Source: Mimachlamys varia | Taxonomy: Eukaryota > Mollusca > Bivalvia > Pectinida > Pectinidae | DNA: 64,000 bases | Assembly: GCA_947623455.1 (NCBI GenBank) | Contig: OX392528.1 | Coordinates: forward strand, 49,742,322-49,806,321 | Direction: 5' to 3' | Shown: positions 48,543 through 60,525 of the stretch, piece after piece | How positions within the stretch are numbered: the first letter of the stretch is position 1 | Layout: each line of letters starts with the position of its first letter | Position numbers and translations under genes: made by a program | The notes under the pieces: generated by a model | The model's input: only the letters and a program-made list of their open reading frames with translations | Databases searched by the model: none | What the model was told of the DNA's origin: nothing

Positions 48543-48674
48543 GATTCCCGGAAATGCAAGATGGAGAAGAAAGGGAAGCCACGGTCGTGTATTCCGGTGC
48601 CAGTGAGCCACTCCCCTGTGAAGGCCCCGCCCCCTCCCATCATCTGTAGCGACGGCACTGTCACAACCTCACAG
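48543..48674 (+). CDS. Protein-coding exon, unknown gene
   Basis: The best coding evidence in the window. An acceptor (tcaaatcattcttgcag) precedes 48,543 and a consensus donor (cacag|gtaaga) follows 48,674. The 132-nt interval is open in one frame and is phase 0 at both ends, encoding 44 residues. It is GC-rich inside AT-rich DNA. An ATG at 48,561 has an excellent context (gcaagatgg), so it may instead be a first coding exon of 38 codons beginning MEKKGKPRSCIPVPVSHSPV. The segment is basic at first, then Pro-rich (KAPPPP) and ends in TVTTSQ. It looks like a disordered N-terminal or linker region. The gene is not recognised. Sequence to the right is probably its intron. Confidence 0.7.
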
Positions 48675-48725
48675 GTAAGATACATATACTGGTAATCAAT
48701 TTCACAATAACAGGTTAGACATTAA

Positions 48726-49112
48726 AGGCCCAATATACGTAACTTTCGGCAAAACTTGAAGCGAAAACCAAGCCTAATAACTTATTATATTTATAGATTT
48801 AGTTAAGATTAACTGATATCAGCAATATTCAAGATTAATTCTTTCGCGGTTACCGGTACAGCAGCAGTTGAAACACGCTATTTGTAAACACGCGTCCATT
48901 TCGAACTGTCTTCTACCTTCGATTTGTTGTTGAAGTGGGCCCCACCTGAATTATTTTTAATTCTTTGCATTTTTTTTGTCAAGAGTTTCTTGTTAGTTAC
49001 CGCTCAGGTTAACTTCGTTTTAGGCTTATTTATGCATGGTTATCATCTGGATTTTTTTTTAGAATTTTTCAGAATCACGAAAAATTCCCTGAAGTTACGT
49101 ATATTGGGCCTT
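48726..49112 (+). mobile_element. TTAA-flanked 387-bp MITE, copy 1
   Basis: Begins AGGCCCAATATACGTAACT and ends with its exact reverse complement AGTTACGTATATTGGGCCT: perfect 19-bp terminal inverted repeats. TTAA flanks both sides (48,722-48,725 and 49,113-49,116), the target duplication of piggyBac-type transposons. No transposase. A second copy of the same length lies at 54,237. The perfect ends suggest a fairly recent insertion. It sits 50 bp after the exon donor, inside the presumed intron. Confidence 0.9.
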
Positions 49113-49151
49113 TAAATCGGCATATTTGTTGGGGTTATTTTGTATGTGTGT

Positions 49152-49311
49152 CTCGATATCCAGGGGTTACGCTCACCTACGCTCTACATCCTCGATATCC
49201 AGGGGTTACGCTCACCTGCACTCTCTACTACCTCGATATCAAGGGGTTACGCTCACCTGCACTCTCTACTACCTCGATATCAAGGGTTACGCTCACCTAC
49301 GCTCTCTACAT
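49152..49311 (+). repeat. About 40-bp minisatellite, four copies
   Basis: Units start ctcgatatc at 49,152, 49,191, 49,232 and 49,272 and contain aggggttacgctcacctgca then ctctctactac. A single reverse-oriented unit lies at 49,585-49,615 (gtaggtgagcgtaaaccctg, then gatatc), about 270 bp away. Confidence 0.9.
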
Positions 49312-49584
49312 TCCTTAAATATGTCTTCGCAAAACTGATATGAAGGCACGCACTGCTAGAAAAAAAAACCCTGACAAATCGATAGGCTGATGCCTGTCTT
49401 TTGAAGATTCCAAAGGCGCCACAACCAACTTTAAAGCTTGTCAATTGTTTACCGTTATGTGACATCGAGATTCTATTGATATACATCAGAGGGTCAAACT
49501 AGTCTCCTTGCCCTATCAACAAGCTGGCCTTCACAGAGCCTTCAGTTTTGCCATGCATATATATATTCCAGCCGGGGTGTCGCG

Positions 49585-49615
49585 AGAGTGTAGGTGAGCG
49601 TAAACCCTGGATATC
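49585..49615 (-). repeat. Isolated inverted copy of the 40-bp unit
   Basis: Reverse complement of the unit repeated at 49,152-49,311, so the unit is not confined to the array. It could be part of a dispersed element or the remnant of a larger inverted duplication. Confidence 0.75.
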
Positions 49616-50725
49616 TGAACGTCACAAATTCAGAGCTTTGTTACGTTTGATCTGACGCAATCGGTGGGGGAAAAGCACGTGTTTTACATGATGATTACAA
49701 AGATTGTTGGGAGAGCAATTGTAATACCAGCTGTAAATATGGGCATATAAGGAAACATGACGCGATACCTTTTGACAACCCCCACCCCCAACTTTACATG
49801 GTAAAGGTAACTTTGCTAAACAACAATCAACACTAATACAAGATCCATGTACATAACCACGTGATATGATATGTGTTGAAGTTAGACTTCTTTGCTGACA
49901 ACATGAATAATCATGTGAACATGACCGTATTTGTAAAGATATAACATCAATAAGCCTACTCTGTCTATGTCTGTATTTTTTTTGTAATCATACGATTTCG
50001 GTTTCACACAAAGTCTTTTAAGACAAAATATTTCGCTGATATGATTTTTAACTTCAAAATAAAATGAAAGAAATCCCAATTTTTTCCGAGGCAACGAAAT
50101 TTGTAAAATGTGATTAATTACACATTTTATGATTCAAGGGGAGTAACTCCCACATCTACAAAATGAGGTAGGGGCTGCTGGATAGCTTGCAGCTGTGTTC
50201 ATGTTGAAACAGATGTTACGTTGGACGAGCTACAGATGTAAACAGAAATAGATACGAGACAGGGATGTTGCTTGTATGTATACAGGATTATAAAGGTTTG
50301 GGGAGTTCCAGAGCATAACCTAAATATCCACTGTGTCCCCATTTTGTCATACTGGACATTCATATATATATACATTCCCTCAAGCTGTCAAAGTTTACAT
50401 AGCATACAGTGTATTATTCTTTCGAAACTAAAATTCTCCGTACAACATAATATAGGCCTGTAATAGTTGTTATGGAAGAATTAAGGGAAATAAATATGGA
50501 TATTCTTACAGACTTGATGAGGAATAGTTTTTGTGATTTTAATTTAAAAAGATATTTTAGATTAATCACTTCAGGTGTGTCAGGTGTGTTAGATGAATTA
50601 AAATTTGAATGATCAAACTTGGTTGTACATCAAGTGTCGTTGATTGCGTGTGAAATTAAAGTATCACCTGCACCTGTCACAGGTAAATACTGCAAGTTAG
50701 GTAAAGAGTTATTATTAGGGCGGGT
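49616..50725. other. Presumed intron sequence, nothing assigned
   Basis: AT-rich with chance frames only. Confidence 0.45.
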
Positions 50726-50990
50726 GGTGGGGGGGGGGGGGGGGGGCATTGGTTGGAATCGGTAGTGGTAGTTTGTGATTGTACGTGCCAGGGGAAACAA
50801 ATTATTCAACTTATAACAAACTCTCTTGTTGACCCGGAAATAAACAATTGGAGGGGGGGGGGGGGGGGGTCTTATTATGGAAGGAAACTGGAATACCCAG
50901 AGAAATCCTGGAGGGGGGGGTCTTATTATGGAAGGAAACTGGAATACCCAGAGAAATCCTACGAGTGCTGGTCTGGCACTCGGGTTTGTA
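50726..50990 (+). repeat. G-tracts with duplicated SINE-core fragment
   Basis: G-runs lie at about 50,727-50,746, 50,853-50,869 and 50,913-50,920. Between and after them the 40-bp block starting tcttattatggaaggaaact and ending gagaaatcct is present twice without a mismatch (50,870-50,909 and 50,921-50,960). The block matches the core of the SINEs at 39.8 and 47.3 kb in reverse orientation (gaaac-ggagtacccggagaaa). A small hairpin, gagtgctggtctggcactc, follows at about 50,964. Confidence 0.8.
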
Positions 50991-53900
50991 GGAATTGTTT
51001 AAGTTAATACTGAGGGGGTATCCTGGAAGAGGTCATGTAGAATTAAGGGTATAGGTGGGGGTGCATGAACATGGCATATATATCAAGGCGTGTACACTTT
51101 AAGTAAAAAAAAATTGGGTCGTGTGGATATGGATGGGAAAATTGGTATTCAATTTCAGAGTAAAAAGTAGTTGCATAAGAGGATTTTCAAATTCACCACT
51201 ACTAAAAAAATATCATAAAAATGTAACTTTTAGAAAAATCCATTTCTGATACATGTAAGTAGTACAGCTACATTAATGTATTTGTAGATATGATCTTGGA
51301 TGGTGGCCATTGAGGCAATGTCTATCTCTGGGTGTAATCGATATTCTCCATCCACTTAAGTCTTTAAAAACATAGATAGAGTGTGTTATCTCTATTACGT
51401 AACCTCGGTACAATATCCTCAAATGCCTTTCTGTAGCTTCTTAAAATAACAGAAATATCCATTTATGATAAATCTTTACTACACGGAGAGACACGAAATT
51501 GCAATTAGCCATTCCGTTTTATCGGAATCGGGGACCTGGTTTAAACTGGAACAATCATATCAAAAATATTAAAAATGCACATTTTATAGGGTCAAGTAAA
51601 TCATGAATGCAGAAAATATCAGAAAAATTTTAAATGGAGGGAATTTACAAGAACATTTTTTTTTTTTTTTTTTAATTTGACCCCCACTAAAAAATTTGGA
51701 TTTTAAACTAAAAGCAGTTAGCACTGATATCAATGAAATCGAAAATTAAAAAGACATAAAATTAACAGAAAGGAACATTGAAGAAAAAAAAGATGATAAT
51801 TGGATCATGGTGTCCATCTAAATTGAAGGTCACCTTTGGTATTAGGTTGCTACAATACAATGACAATCAGTGCCGTTATTGACATTCATTTGAGATGCTT
51901 CTTTCCGCAAGGACAAATCGACAGATTTCTCCGTCTGGGATTTTTGCCTTTCAAACAAATCAAGAACTTTACGAAATGACGTACCACCTGCCTTCTTTCG
52001 AATGCTAGAAGTTCTCATTTCCTAAACTGGACGTGTCGGTAATTGAGTTACGAGGTTCATGTCACAAAAGTGTGGCGAGTGATGGGCTTTAGAGTATATT
52101 TACCATATATGGATTGCGGTAATGTCCCCTCAGTGGTGGACATACTTATCAGCTTCGTCTATAGAAATGTCTCAGCCTTTTATGCAAGGTTTCTGATCAC
52201 TGAATTTCTTTCCCATAGCATTTTTTTCAAGGTTTAATATTGATCTTGTTAACGCTCATTCAAAACTTAAGCGTCCTGTTTTTCGTAAGAATCTTGTGTG
52301 CCAGATAGGTTTTCGGTGGGTCTGTTAAGAGTTTGATTTAATAATGCTGAATTTTTGTTGTATCTTAATTTATATTCCTTGTTTGTTTACACTAATCCAT
52401 TATAAACGTTTGTAAAAGTTAAGGGTGGGGGATCCTGTCTTGTTTGCTTTCCGAATAAACGAACGATTCTTTCTCACTATATTAACATGTATCATGTTTA
52501 AAAGTTTGTCATTGCGTGAGAAGGAGGGGTCAATAATATGCTGATAATAGTGAATTTTTCTGGTTGATATTGCTTTTGATTTGTGGGAACTGATTTATCT
52601 TTTAGGATTTCAGTTATAGCTAGATTGATTAATTGACACCATTTCTTTTATCCTTGAACAAGAAACATTGTTTTAGTCTACCCAGCTGCATGAAGTTGTT
52701 GCCAGCATATTTGGGAAGTAAGCATTTGTAAGACTGGGGTATTCTTCCAGACAAGATTCATGGACCCATTTTAATTGGGTTATTTTTGAACATCAAGTTA
52801 AGCTTTGTGTTCTATACATGTGCCTGGCACACAACTTCCCAATCGGATATTTTCGTTACTTTTCGATAGACCCTAGTGGCACCCGATACTCTGCGCACCA
52901 TACGCCGTGACCCTCTCCACATAAGGAGAAAACAATTTCAGTATTAATCATTCTATTCAACCAAATGAAATTATATTTACAAAAATGAAAAACTCGAAGA
53001 TTAATCATATTTCATCATGTGAAATGATACCCTTCACACATTTTTGAAAAAAAAGTCAGAGGGAGAAAACAACAGAATGGCAGAAATACATGTAGCACAA
53101 AGGTCAGGGGTCAGCTATCTGACTCTGTATCAAGCGTCATTTGATTAAACCGATCTCATTTGTTTCTTAAGCTGTGATTGGTTCTTTTGTATGCTATTAT
53201 TACATAAAATTGCAATTCCATTTGGAATAAAAAGATTGTTGATTGATAAAACTAAAATAAAATTGACTCTCAGATTATTGATTTTGATAAAAATAAATTA
53301 CGAACTGCTATCGTCAAAAAAAGATCATTTGATAAAAAAAAAAAAAAAAAAATCATCTTCATACTTTATAGCCTGGCATCTGTGTATTTATTGTAGGGCA
53401 TGCCCTCCAATTGACTTGTTAAATACTAATCTCGAGTAAATTCCGTGTAGGTAGTGATTTAGCTTTTCAATGAATTAAAGTAACTGCTGAAAATTCTGCA
53501 ACTGTTCACGATACAATTCTCTTGCCATGAGCCCTGTTTTCATTATTAAATCTGATCCTACTAATTCGTTAAGCCCCTTTTGATCCTTTTTTCTAAGGAA
53601 GTGCTAGCTAAAGTGTTTATTTTCTCAAGATCTATCTTAAAGATTAAGATTTGAATAAAACAACTACTGTAATGTGGATATGAATTCATACACAGAGGTG
53701 TGGTATATAGGAGAGATCTTAACGCTTGTACATGTAAGTCGTACGTGTTTTTCACGTATCATTAATTATAACACATAGGAAAGTGTGTACCTATTAATAA
53801 TCTTACCTGGACCAAACGAGGTTTACCTGTCTTTTGAGTTGACATCAAAGGTAGGAGTTTTGTGTGTACCTGTTCTTCACCTGCCCCGTAGAATCTTCTT

Positions 53901-54236
53901 AGCTGTGATGTTTGGGAGGGGGTCGAGTTGACTTACATTCAGGAGAAGAGTATTACATATGTTTCTCACTTTCATGTAGGAGAGATGAATTTATCAAATT
54001 CTTGATTCTGTGAAATCATTGTAAATTAAGTTCTCTTCTACATCACCCAATAGGGTAGTAACACAAGTACAAAAATGTATTTCCCAGTGACATAGTTGCA
54101 CTGTTGCGATGTTTATTCAAAATCATCATGATTTGCAAAGGCAGGAATTTAACACAATAATGCAAACTCCTAACCTTTATTAATCTGGAAAAAATTATAT
54201 ACATGCAGTTAAATGCAAAAATTACACCATAATTAA
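50991..54236. other. Presumed intron sequence, nothing assigned
   Basis: AT-rich, with T and A homopolymers at about 51,656-51,673 and 53,334-53,352. No exon, transposon end or array was recognised. Confidence 0.5.
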
Positions 54237-54623
54237 AGGCCCAATATACGTAACCTCAGGACATTTTTTGTGATTCTGAAAAATTCTGGGAAAAAATCCA
54301 GTTGATAACCATGCAAAAATAAGCCTAAAACGAATTAAACTGAGGGGTAACTATAACAAGAATCTCTTGACATAAAAATCCAAAGAATTGAAAATAATTC
54401 AGGTGGGGCCCATTTCAACAACAAGCTGAAGTTAGATGACAGTTAAAAATGGACGCCTGTTTACAAATAGCATGTTTCAACTGCTGCTGTACTGGTAACC
54501 GCGAAAGAATTCATCTTGAATATTGCTGATATCAGTTAATCATAACTAAATCTATCAATATATATACGCTTTTTTACCCTTGATTTTTGGTTCAAGATTT
54601 GCTGTTACGTATATTTGGCCAGG
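54237..54623 (-). mobile_element. TTAA-flanked 387-bp MITE, copy 2
   Basis: Reverse orientation relative to copy 1 and exactly the same length. It begins AGGCCCAATATACGTAACC after TTAA (54,233-54,236) and ends tgttacgtatatttggccagg before TTAA (54,624-54,627). The right terminus carries several substitutions, so this is the older copy. Shared internal text includes the reverse complement of gttaccggtacagcagcagt and of gtgggccccacctgaatta. Confidence 0.9.
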
Positions 54624-55036
54624 TTAACTTCTTTTAGAGTTTGATTGATATAAAAATGCCAAATTTGTTTTTTCTAGATAATGTGTACACATGCAAGGTT
54701 ATTTAAAATAACTACAATCTTTTTTTCAAGTACCGGTAAAACAACAGCACAAAGTGTTTGTAGGCTAATCTACAAAACATCGATCGGTTGACAAAACATT
54801 TTCATGAAAAATTATAGTTATCAAAAAATGGAGGAACAAGTAAATAAAATTTGTGCAAGTCATCAATTTCTGATAAACAACATTATAGAATGTCATTAAC
54901 CTTCATTGATAACAGGTTACAGGAGCTTTTGAAAATCTCTTATCTCAACTACAAATTTATTATGATACAACACTGGAAATACAAATTACGATTGATGATC
55001 TGTTTGCCCTTGTGCTCTTTATAAAATCTAATTTTA
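54624..55036. other. Presumed intron sequence, nothing assigned
   Basis: AT-rich DNA without recognisable structure. Confidence 0.45.
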
Positions 55037-55264
55037 GGTATCATTCAAATCTCCTGTGAAATATTCTAGTATGACATCTGTGTTTTCTGCTTCTTTTACT
55101 GCTCGCAAGTCAATATCTCATAGAGTTACATATCAAACACCAAAGGCAAGAATTGGAGCTCTTCACAGTTGGGATTTTCTGGGGTCATTTAACCAGACAG
55201 CGAATTTCCGATCACAGCCGTGCACGTTCGTTCATTACAATAGATGTTCATTTCCAAATCACTG
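55037..55264 (+). CDS. Weak candidate exon, unknown product
   Basis: A plausible acceptor (gctctttataaaatctaattttag) ends at 55,036. From there one frame stays open to a TGA at about 55,263, about 75 codons, Ser/Thr-rich (MTSVFSASFTARKSISH). No consensus GT donor is seen; a GC-type donor (aaag|gcaaga, about 55,146) is possible, or it could be a terminal exon. Composition is ordinary and chance is a real alternative. Confidence 0.2.
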
Positions 55265-58200
55265 AACCATGAACGAGTCCGATTACAGCCGTAATCAGTT
55301 CGTTTTCGAGTGTATGATGAGTGCTCATAGAACGAGTCTTAGAGAACAATTTGCGAATAAACCTAATCTCATCGTCTGGACGGTGTCCAAGAAGTGAAAA
55401 TGACATTTGGCTTAGCACCAAGCAGTCCTAATGACATCACTGCTTTGTCTTGGTGAAAATTGACAAAAAAAAATAACGTTGACTTATTAAATTCGGTGTT
55501 TTTGTGCCCATTTGGATAATCAGACGAGTTATATTTTTTTTTGTCAAGCTTATCAGAACTATAAACGTGCTGAAATCACCTCTTGTAAAGCCCTTTGGAT
55601 CGTTTAAAAGTCTTGAAAGGAAGACAAATAAAAAGGAACAACATCCTTCAACCATTTCTAATTTCTTTTGTTTGTTCAAGCGCTTTTGTTCTTTCTGTGA
55701 AATGCGGAGAGAATTTTTGCAATGTTCTGAAATTAGTCTGATGGAAAAAAAGTAAGAAAACTTCTGTTAGTTTCTTTTTTTAAGTTTTTTTTTCAAAGGT
55801 TCTTGAAAATTTGTCTTCATTTTAAAACAAAGAACCTCAATTATCAACTATGTATTATTAATACTTTATCATTAACTTAACTAAATTAACGACTTTGGAA
55901 CTTTAACAACACTTTAAAACATCGGATATTAACATCGTTGGAAAAAATGCATGCTGTGCCGTGAAATCTTCATTGTGGGGATAATTTAACATTTTAGTCT
56001 GCAGGGAAAGTAACAATATTTTGGCTGAAATTTGTAGAAAGGTCAGTTCCAACATAAGTCTTCGCCTCACTTTAAGGCTGTTTGGGTATTGTGGACATTT
56101 TTTTAGCCTGCATGTCAAACGTCGAGTGATATCCCTGAGGGAAGTGACTATACCAAGCTAATTGCGATATTTCTGTCTCTCGTTCAGACATCTTTATGCA
56201 ATATTTGCTATAAAAGAGACAATTATATACTGGTATTTCTAGACTCTACCAGAAATTGTTTAATTTCATTATTCAAATAGTCAGGCAGGCAGATTCAAGT
56301 ACAGACTGCTGAATCAGGAATTTTACATGCGATGAATGTCAGTTTCACTCAGATCTCCTTTCAAAATGGAAGAATTTCAAACTAGACAACTAGACAAGAA
56401 GTTATATACTTCCTACTTGGCTTGTCAAAGCTTGTTATTTTTTAGCATCTATCTATGGGAACCTGTGATTTTTTCACCAGTTTTTCCTTCCTCTTATTTC
56501 TTGGTCAGTTTCCATTTATGATATATTCCACACTCAGATAGGTAGGACTTCATATACACTCTTATTTTGTCAAAAAGGAGTTAATCACTGTTATGTTTTA
56601 AAGGCAATTTTAAGTTTAATCTTGCAGTTTGTTCTCCGGGGAAAAAAATGCAATAATGATTAGTCGAATATGCATATTTATTTAACACTGTCATGTAGTT
56701 TTATACCGTATCACAATATGGCTACTTATCACCTGCGGACCATTGGGTATGTATACACTGTACATGATAGCATATAGGGGAATTGCAAGTACATAATATA
56801 TAACTGCAAAACTTTCCCAAAATCTTTTTTTTTAATTGTCATAATGGACACATGTTTTTTTGAGATGTCTGTTCATCAAAGTAAAATATTTTATTGCTTG
56901 AAAGACTAGAATATGGTATGTCAGAAACCAAAAAAACACAGATGAGCAGTACAACAAGGAGTTAATTAACTTAGTCATACAATTATAAAGGTGTGGTTTT
57001 CATTTGTAGATTTTGATTTTATATACAATTTACCTTTTTTATATCTCCATCAACTTTTTTGATCAAATTTTGTTCCATGCCACAATTTCCATTGTCATTA
57101 AAGAATCAATCTGTTCATGATGATTTGACAGCTGTGATTGTTGCTTTTATTAGCTTGTCAACAAACAAAAGCAGATTGTTCGGAACATTATGTTTTCCCT
57201 AGAGATGAATCAGATAAGCTCGGAGATATCAAAAATCATAATTGATAACTTGACTTTTAAACTCGACCAGAAGTTAATACTTAATGAATATAAATGGCAA
57301 GAAAGACTTTATATTTCATATTCATTTTTACACTTTTATTGACATGCAAATTGCATGATCAGGTATATATTATGACTGTAATTCAGTTCGATTCCGAAGT
57401 AATGATATTAATTTTTGTTTCTATAACATTTAAATGTAAATATCTTCAATAAGCCTCATTTATTTTTTCGCATTTCTGAAGAAAAAATGTTATTGCAATT
57501 TCTCTTTCTGTGACGATAACATGGCAAGTTCAATTAATTATCTCGTATTTTGTTTCCCTGTCATGGTTCTGTGGAAGATAATCGCTGAAGCGTGAATGGT
57601 CTTTACGAAAATAATGATGATTTACGCTGATTTCTTCTGCTTCACTGACAAATAAGTTGCAGAGCTGACAAATATTAACAATCGAAGAGTCTTGATGAAA
57701 TAAGGATTTTAAATCAATCCAAAACCTAAAAAAGTAATCTGGATTTGTAATTTTTTCCCATCTTTTACATCTGTCACTCAAATGATTGTCATGATAGAGA
57801 GGTCAAAATCTGTGTCACCTTTCCTATAACCCGATAAAATTGGAGACAAATTAATATCCGGAAGATTAAAATGAAAATCGTGAATCATTGAAAAGAATCA
57901 TATTAGGAAACAGATTTGATTTTGGTCTGAAATCAGATAAGAGTGAATGATTATGGGTAAAATGTCTGAGTTTTGTTGTCATGGTAACTGTTCAATGACG
58001 AGCATGATCATTTTCGTTTGCATTTGAAATCATCTCTGTGATATTGATTACAAGCGGAACCGATGTAACATAATGACATCAAGTATTAGGTTTAAACATG
58101 TACATCTAACACAGAATAAAATGGTTGCAAATTCTGCAAAATTGACCCAAATTTTCACTGCATCATCAATGATTCCATCATGACTATTTATTACCATATT

Positions 58201-59145
58201 AATAACATTTTTTATGCTATTAACAGTTATATGTCTTTATAATCCTTTCAAGAGTACATACTAATAAATTAATATCTCCGATAATTTAAATCATAAAAAA
58301 AATTTGACTTGCCTAAGAAGCAATATCATTAGATGGTCAGAGAGTACAGTTTTAGATTATTTTATTCACTTAGAAACTGATCTGATCAAGAGGAATAGAT
58401 TAGTTTGTTTTCACTGTTGGTAAATATCGAACTATGAAGTAGTACAAGTGTTCCACAATCAGACAAAGACTCCATGTTACAAACGGACGCGTGCAGCTGT
58501 CTTGAACCGAATAATATTTCACTCGGAAAACACCGATATAATTCTGAATTATACCATCTGAAGTACTTAGAGGGTAGTCCTCTGACTTCATCATAGCCCA
58601 ATGCATTGTTGGTTCGAATTATCTGAGGGTCAGTTAAATAGGCATGACCCTTCATGTCCAATTTGACCTCCCTCCTGCATGAAGCTAATGGCCATACTAT
58701 TCATCATAATTGTTGATAATGAGGAAAATAATGACTAGACCTTTGGTCCGACGTAAAGTCTGTCGTTTTAACTATGATTTACGTGATCGAATCACAAAAA
58801 TTGCCACCCAAATGACCCGCAGTTATAACTGAATGGCCGAAGATTTAACTTGATGAAGCAATAGCGTTTTCTTGCCAATTCAAAAGCATAGAAACCCTGC
58901 AGGGGTAACACCCGCCCACAGCAGACGACATGCTTTTCCACGTGTCATGAGAAAATTGAATATTGGCTGGTGAAGTTTATTAATGGTCAATGGCTTGCGC
59001 CGTTTGACTCGATAATCATAATTCAGTTGTCGTCTAATCAGGGTGATGTTTATTTGAGAGACTTCCTGGACCCATTAAGTCAATATTAACGGAGAAGGAC
59101 ATGGTGTATGTTATAGTATAGGAGATTTTACTTCTACACATGCTA
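55265..59145. other. Presumed intron sequence, no supported gene
   Basis: Minus-strand frames at 57,530-57,781 and 58,386-58,661 have mixed composition but no splice or domain support. The interval 58,680-59,090 is less repetitive than its surroundings and rich in TAAT and ATCA words; it could hold a conserved regulatory element, which only comparison could show. Confidence 0.4.
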
Positions 59146-59276
59146 GCTCCTGTAGACAGGTTCTACACTCGATCTATAGGCAGGCATAATAAACTCATAT
59201 AGCGAGGTTCAACACCCCTATGGGCAGGTATGATTTAAACTCCTATGAAGCATATTCTACGACCTTAGATAGATAG
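59146..59276 (+). repeat. Decayed edge of the 20-bp minisatellite
   Basis: Isolated variants of the unit (gtagacaggttctacactcg, ctataggcaggcat, cctatgggcaggtat) are spaced irregularly before the regular array, as expected for its older edge. Confidence 0.7.
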
Positions 59277-59850
59277 GCTTCACACCCTATGGGTAGGCTC
59301 CACACCCTATAGGCAGGCTCCACACCCTATAGGCAGGCTCTACACCCTATATGTAGGCTCTACACCCTATAGGCAGGCTCTACACCCTATAGGTATAGGC
59401 TCCACACCCTATGGGCTGGCTCTACACCCTATATGTAGGCTCTACACCCTATAAGTAGGCTCTACACCCTATAGGTAGGCTATACACCCTATAGGTAGGC
59501 TCTACACCCTATAGGTAGGCTCTACACCCTATAAGTAGGCTATACACCCTATAGGTAGGCTCTACACCCTATAAGTAGGCTATACACCCTATAAGTAGGC
59601 TCTACACCCTATAGGTAGGCTATACACCCTATAGGCAGGCTATACACCCTATAAGTAGGCTCTACACCCTATAGGTAGGCTATACACCCTATAGGTAGGC
59701 TCCACACCCTATAGGTAGGCTCTACACCCTATAGGCAGGCTCTACACCCTATAGGTAGGCTCTACACCCTATAGGTAGGCTATACACCCTATATGTAGGC
59801 TCTACACCCTATAAGTAGGCTCTACACCATATAGGCAGGCTATACACTTT
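59277..59850 (+). repeat. 20-bp minisatellite, about 29 copies
   Basis: Unit tctacaccctataggtaggc in near-perfect register from about 59,400 to 59,820. Variants alternate at a few sites (tctac/tatac/tccac, ataggt/ataagt/atatgt, taggc/caggc). Decayed units follow to about 59,885. No spacer structure is present. Confidence 0.95.
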
Positions 59851-59885
59851 ATAAGCAGACACCATAATCCTTTAGGCAGGCTCTT

Positions 59886-60264
59886 AAAATGGTAAGGACT
59901 AAAATGATGACCTTTGTTCACAGAGCTGCTGATTCAGCAGTTTTAGTACAGTTGTATAGAATTATTATTAAAACTTATCTTTCGGGTTTTCTTTGAATAA
60001 TAAATTCAAATGTAATTTTTTTTCTGACATTTTAAAGACTTGATGTTCCAGCCCACCCAACTGTATAAATGGAAACACACCAACATATACTAATCATACT
60101 GGAAAGTAATTAACTCTACCGAAAGTCTGAGTATATTTCAATGGATTACGGTAAGAGTATTAATGGTCAGTTATTATTCATCACAACTTCACATTAAAAC
60201 TGCTTCTGATATCTATGCCATATGATTAACTCGGTAAAAGTTTTTCCATTTTTTTGGGGGACAG
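59886..60264. other. Presumed intron sequence, nothing assigned
   Basis: AT-rich DNA without recognisable structure. Confidence 0.45.
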
Positions 60265-60525
60265 AACATATTTGATAAATGTCAGAGATTGTTGTAACAG
60301 TGCATATAATATTTTGGGAAAGGAGAGGTCTGTTGGTGCGACCAGCATTCAATGCTCTGACAATACACATCTAATGTTAGGCTATAACAAAATTAGCTGT
60401 CCTGGAGCCTTACACACTAAAACGCTAATCCACTTTAGACTTTGGGATTTGCAGATTACATTTCCTTCACACAAAAGGAATAAAGCCCTAGCACTGATTG
60501 GTAAAGATAAGTACATAAGAATAGG
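60265..60525 (+). CDS. Candidate symmetric exon (261 bp), unknown product
   Basis: A cag acceptor (ccatttttttgggggacag) precedes 60,265 and a strong donor (atagg|gtaagt) follows 60,525. The interval is 261 nt (87 codons), so it could be included or skipped without a frameshift. One frame (phase 2 at both ends) is open throughout, including NVRDCCNSAYNILGKERSVG and SHKRNKALALIGKDKYIRI. Composition is mixed, but GC is only slightly raised. No family is recognised. The phase does not join directly to the exon at 48,543, so intermediate exons would be required. Confidence 0.3.

Noticed and set aside
59277..59850. CRISPR or telomere-like array of CCCTATAGG units
   Set aside because: A 20-bp unit without spacers is an interstitial minisatellite, not a simple telomere repeat or CRISPR.
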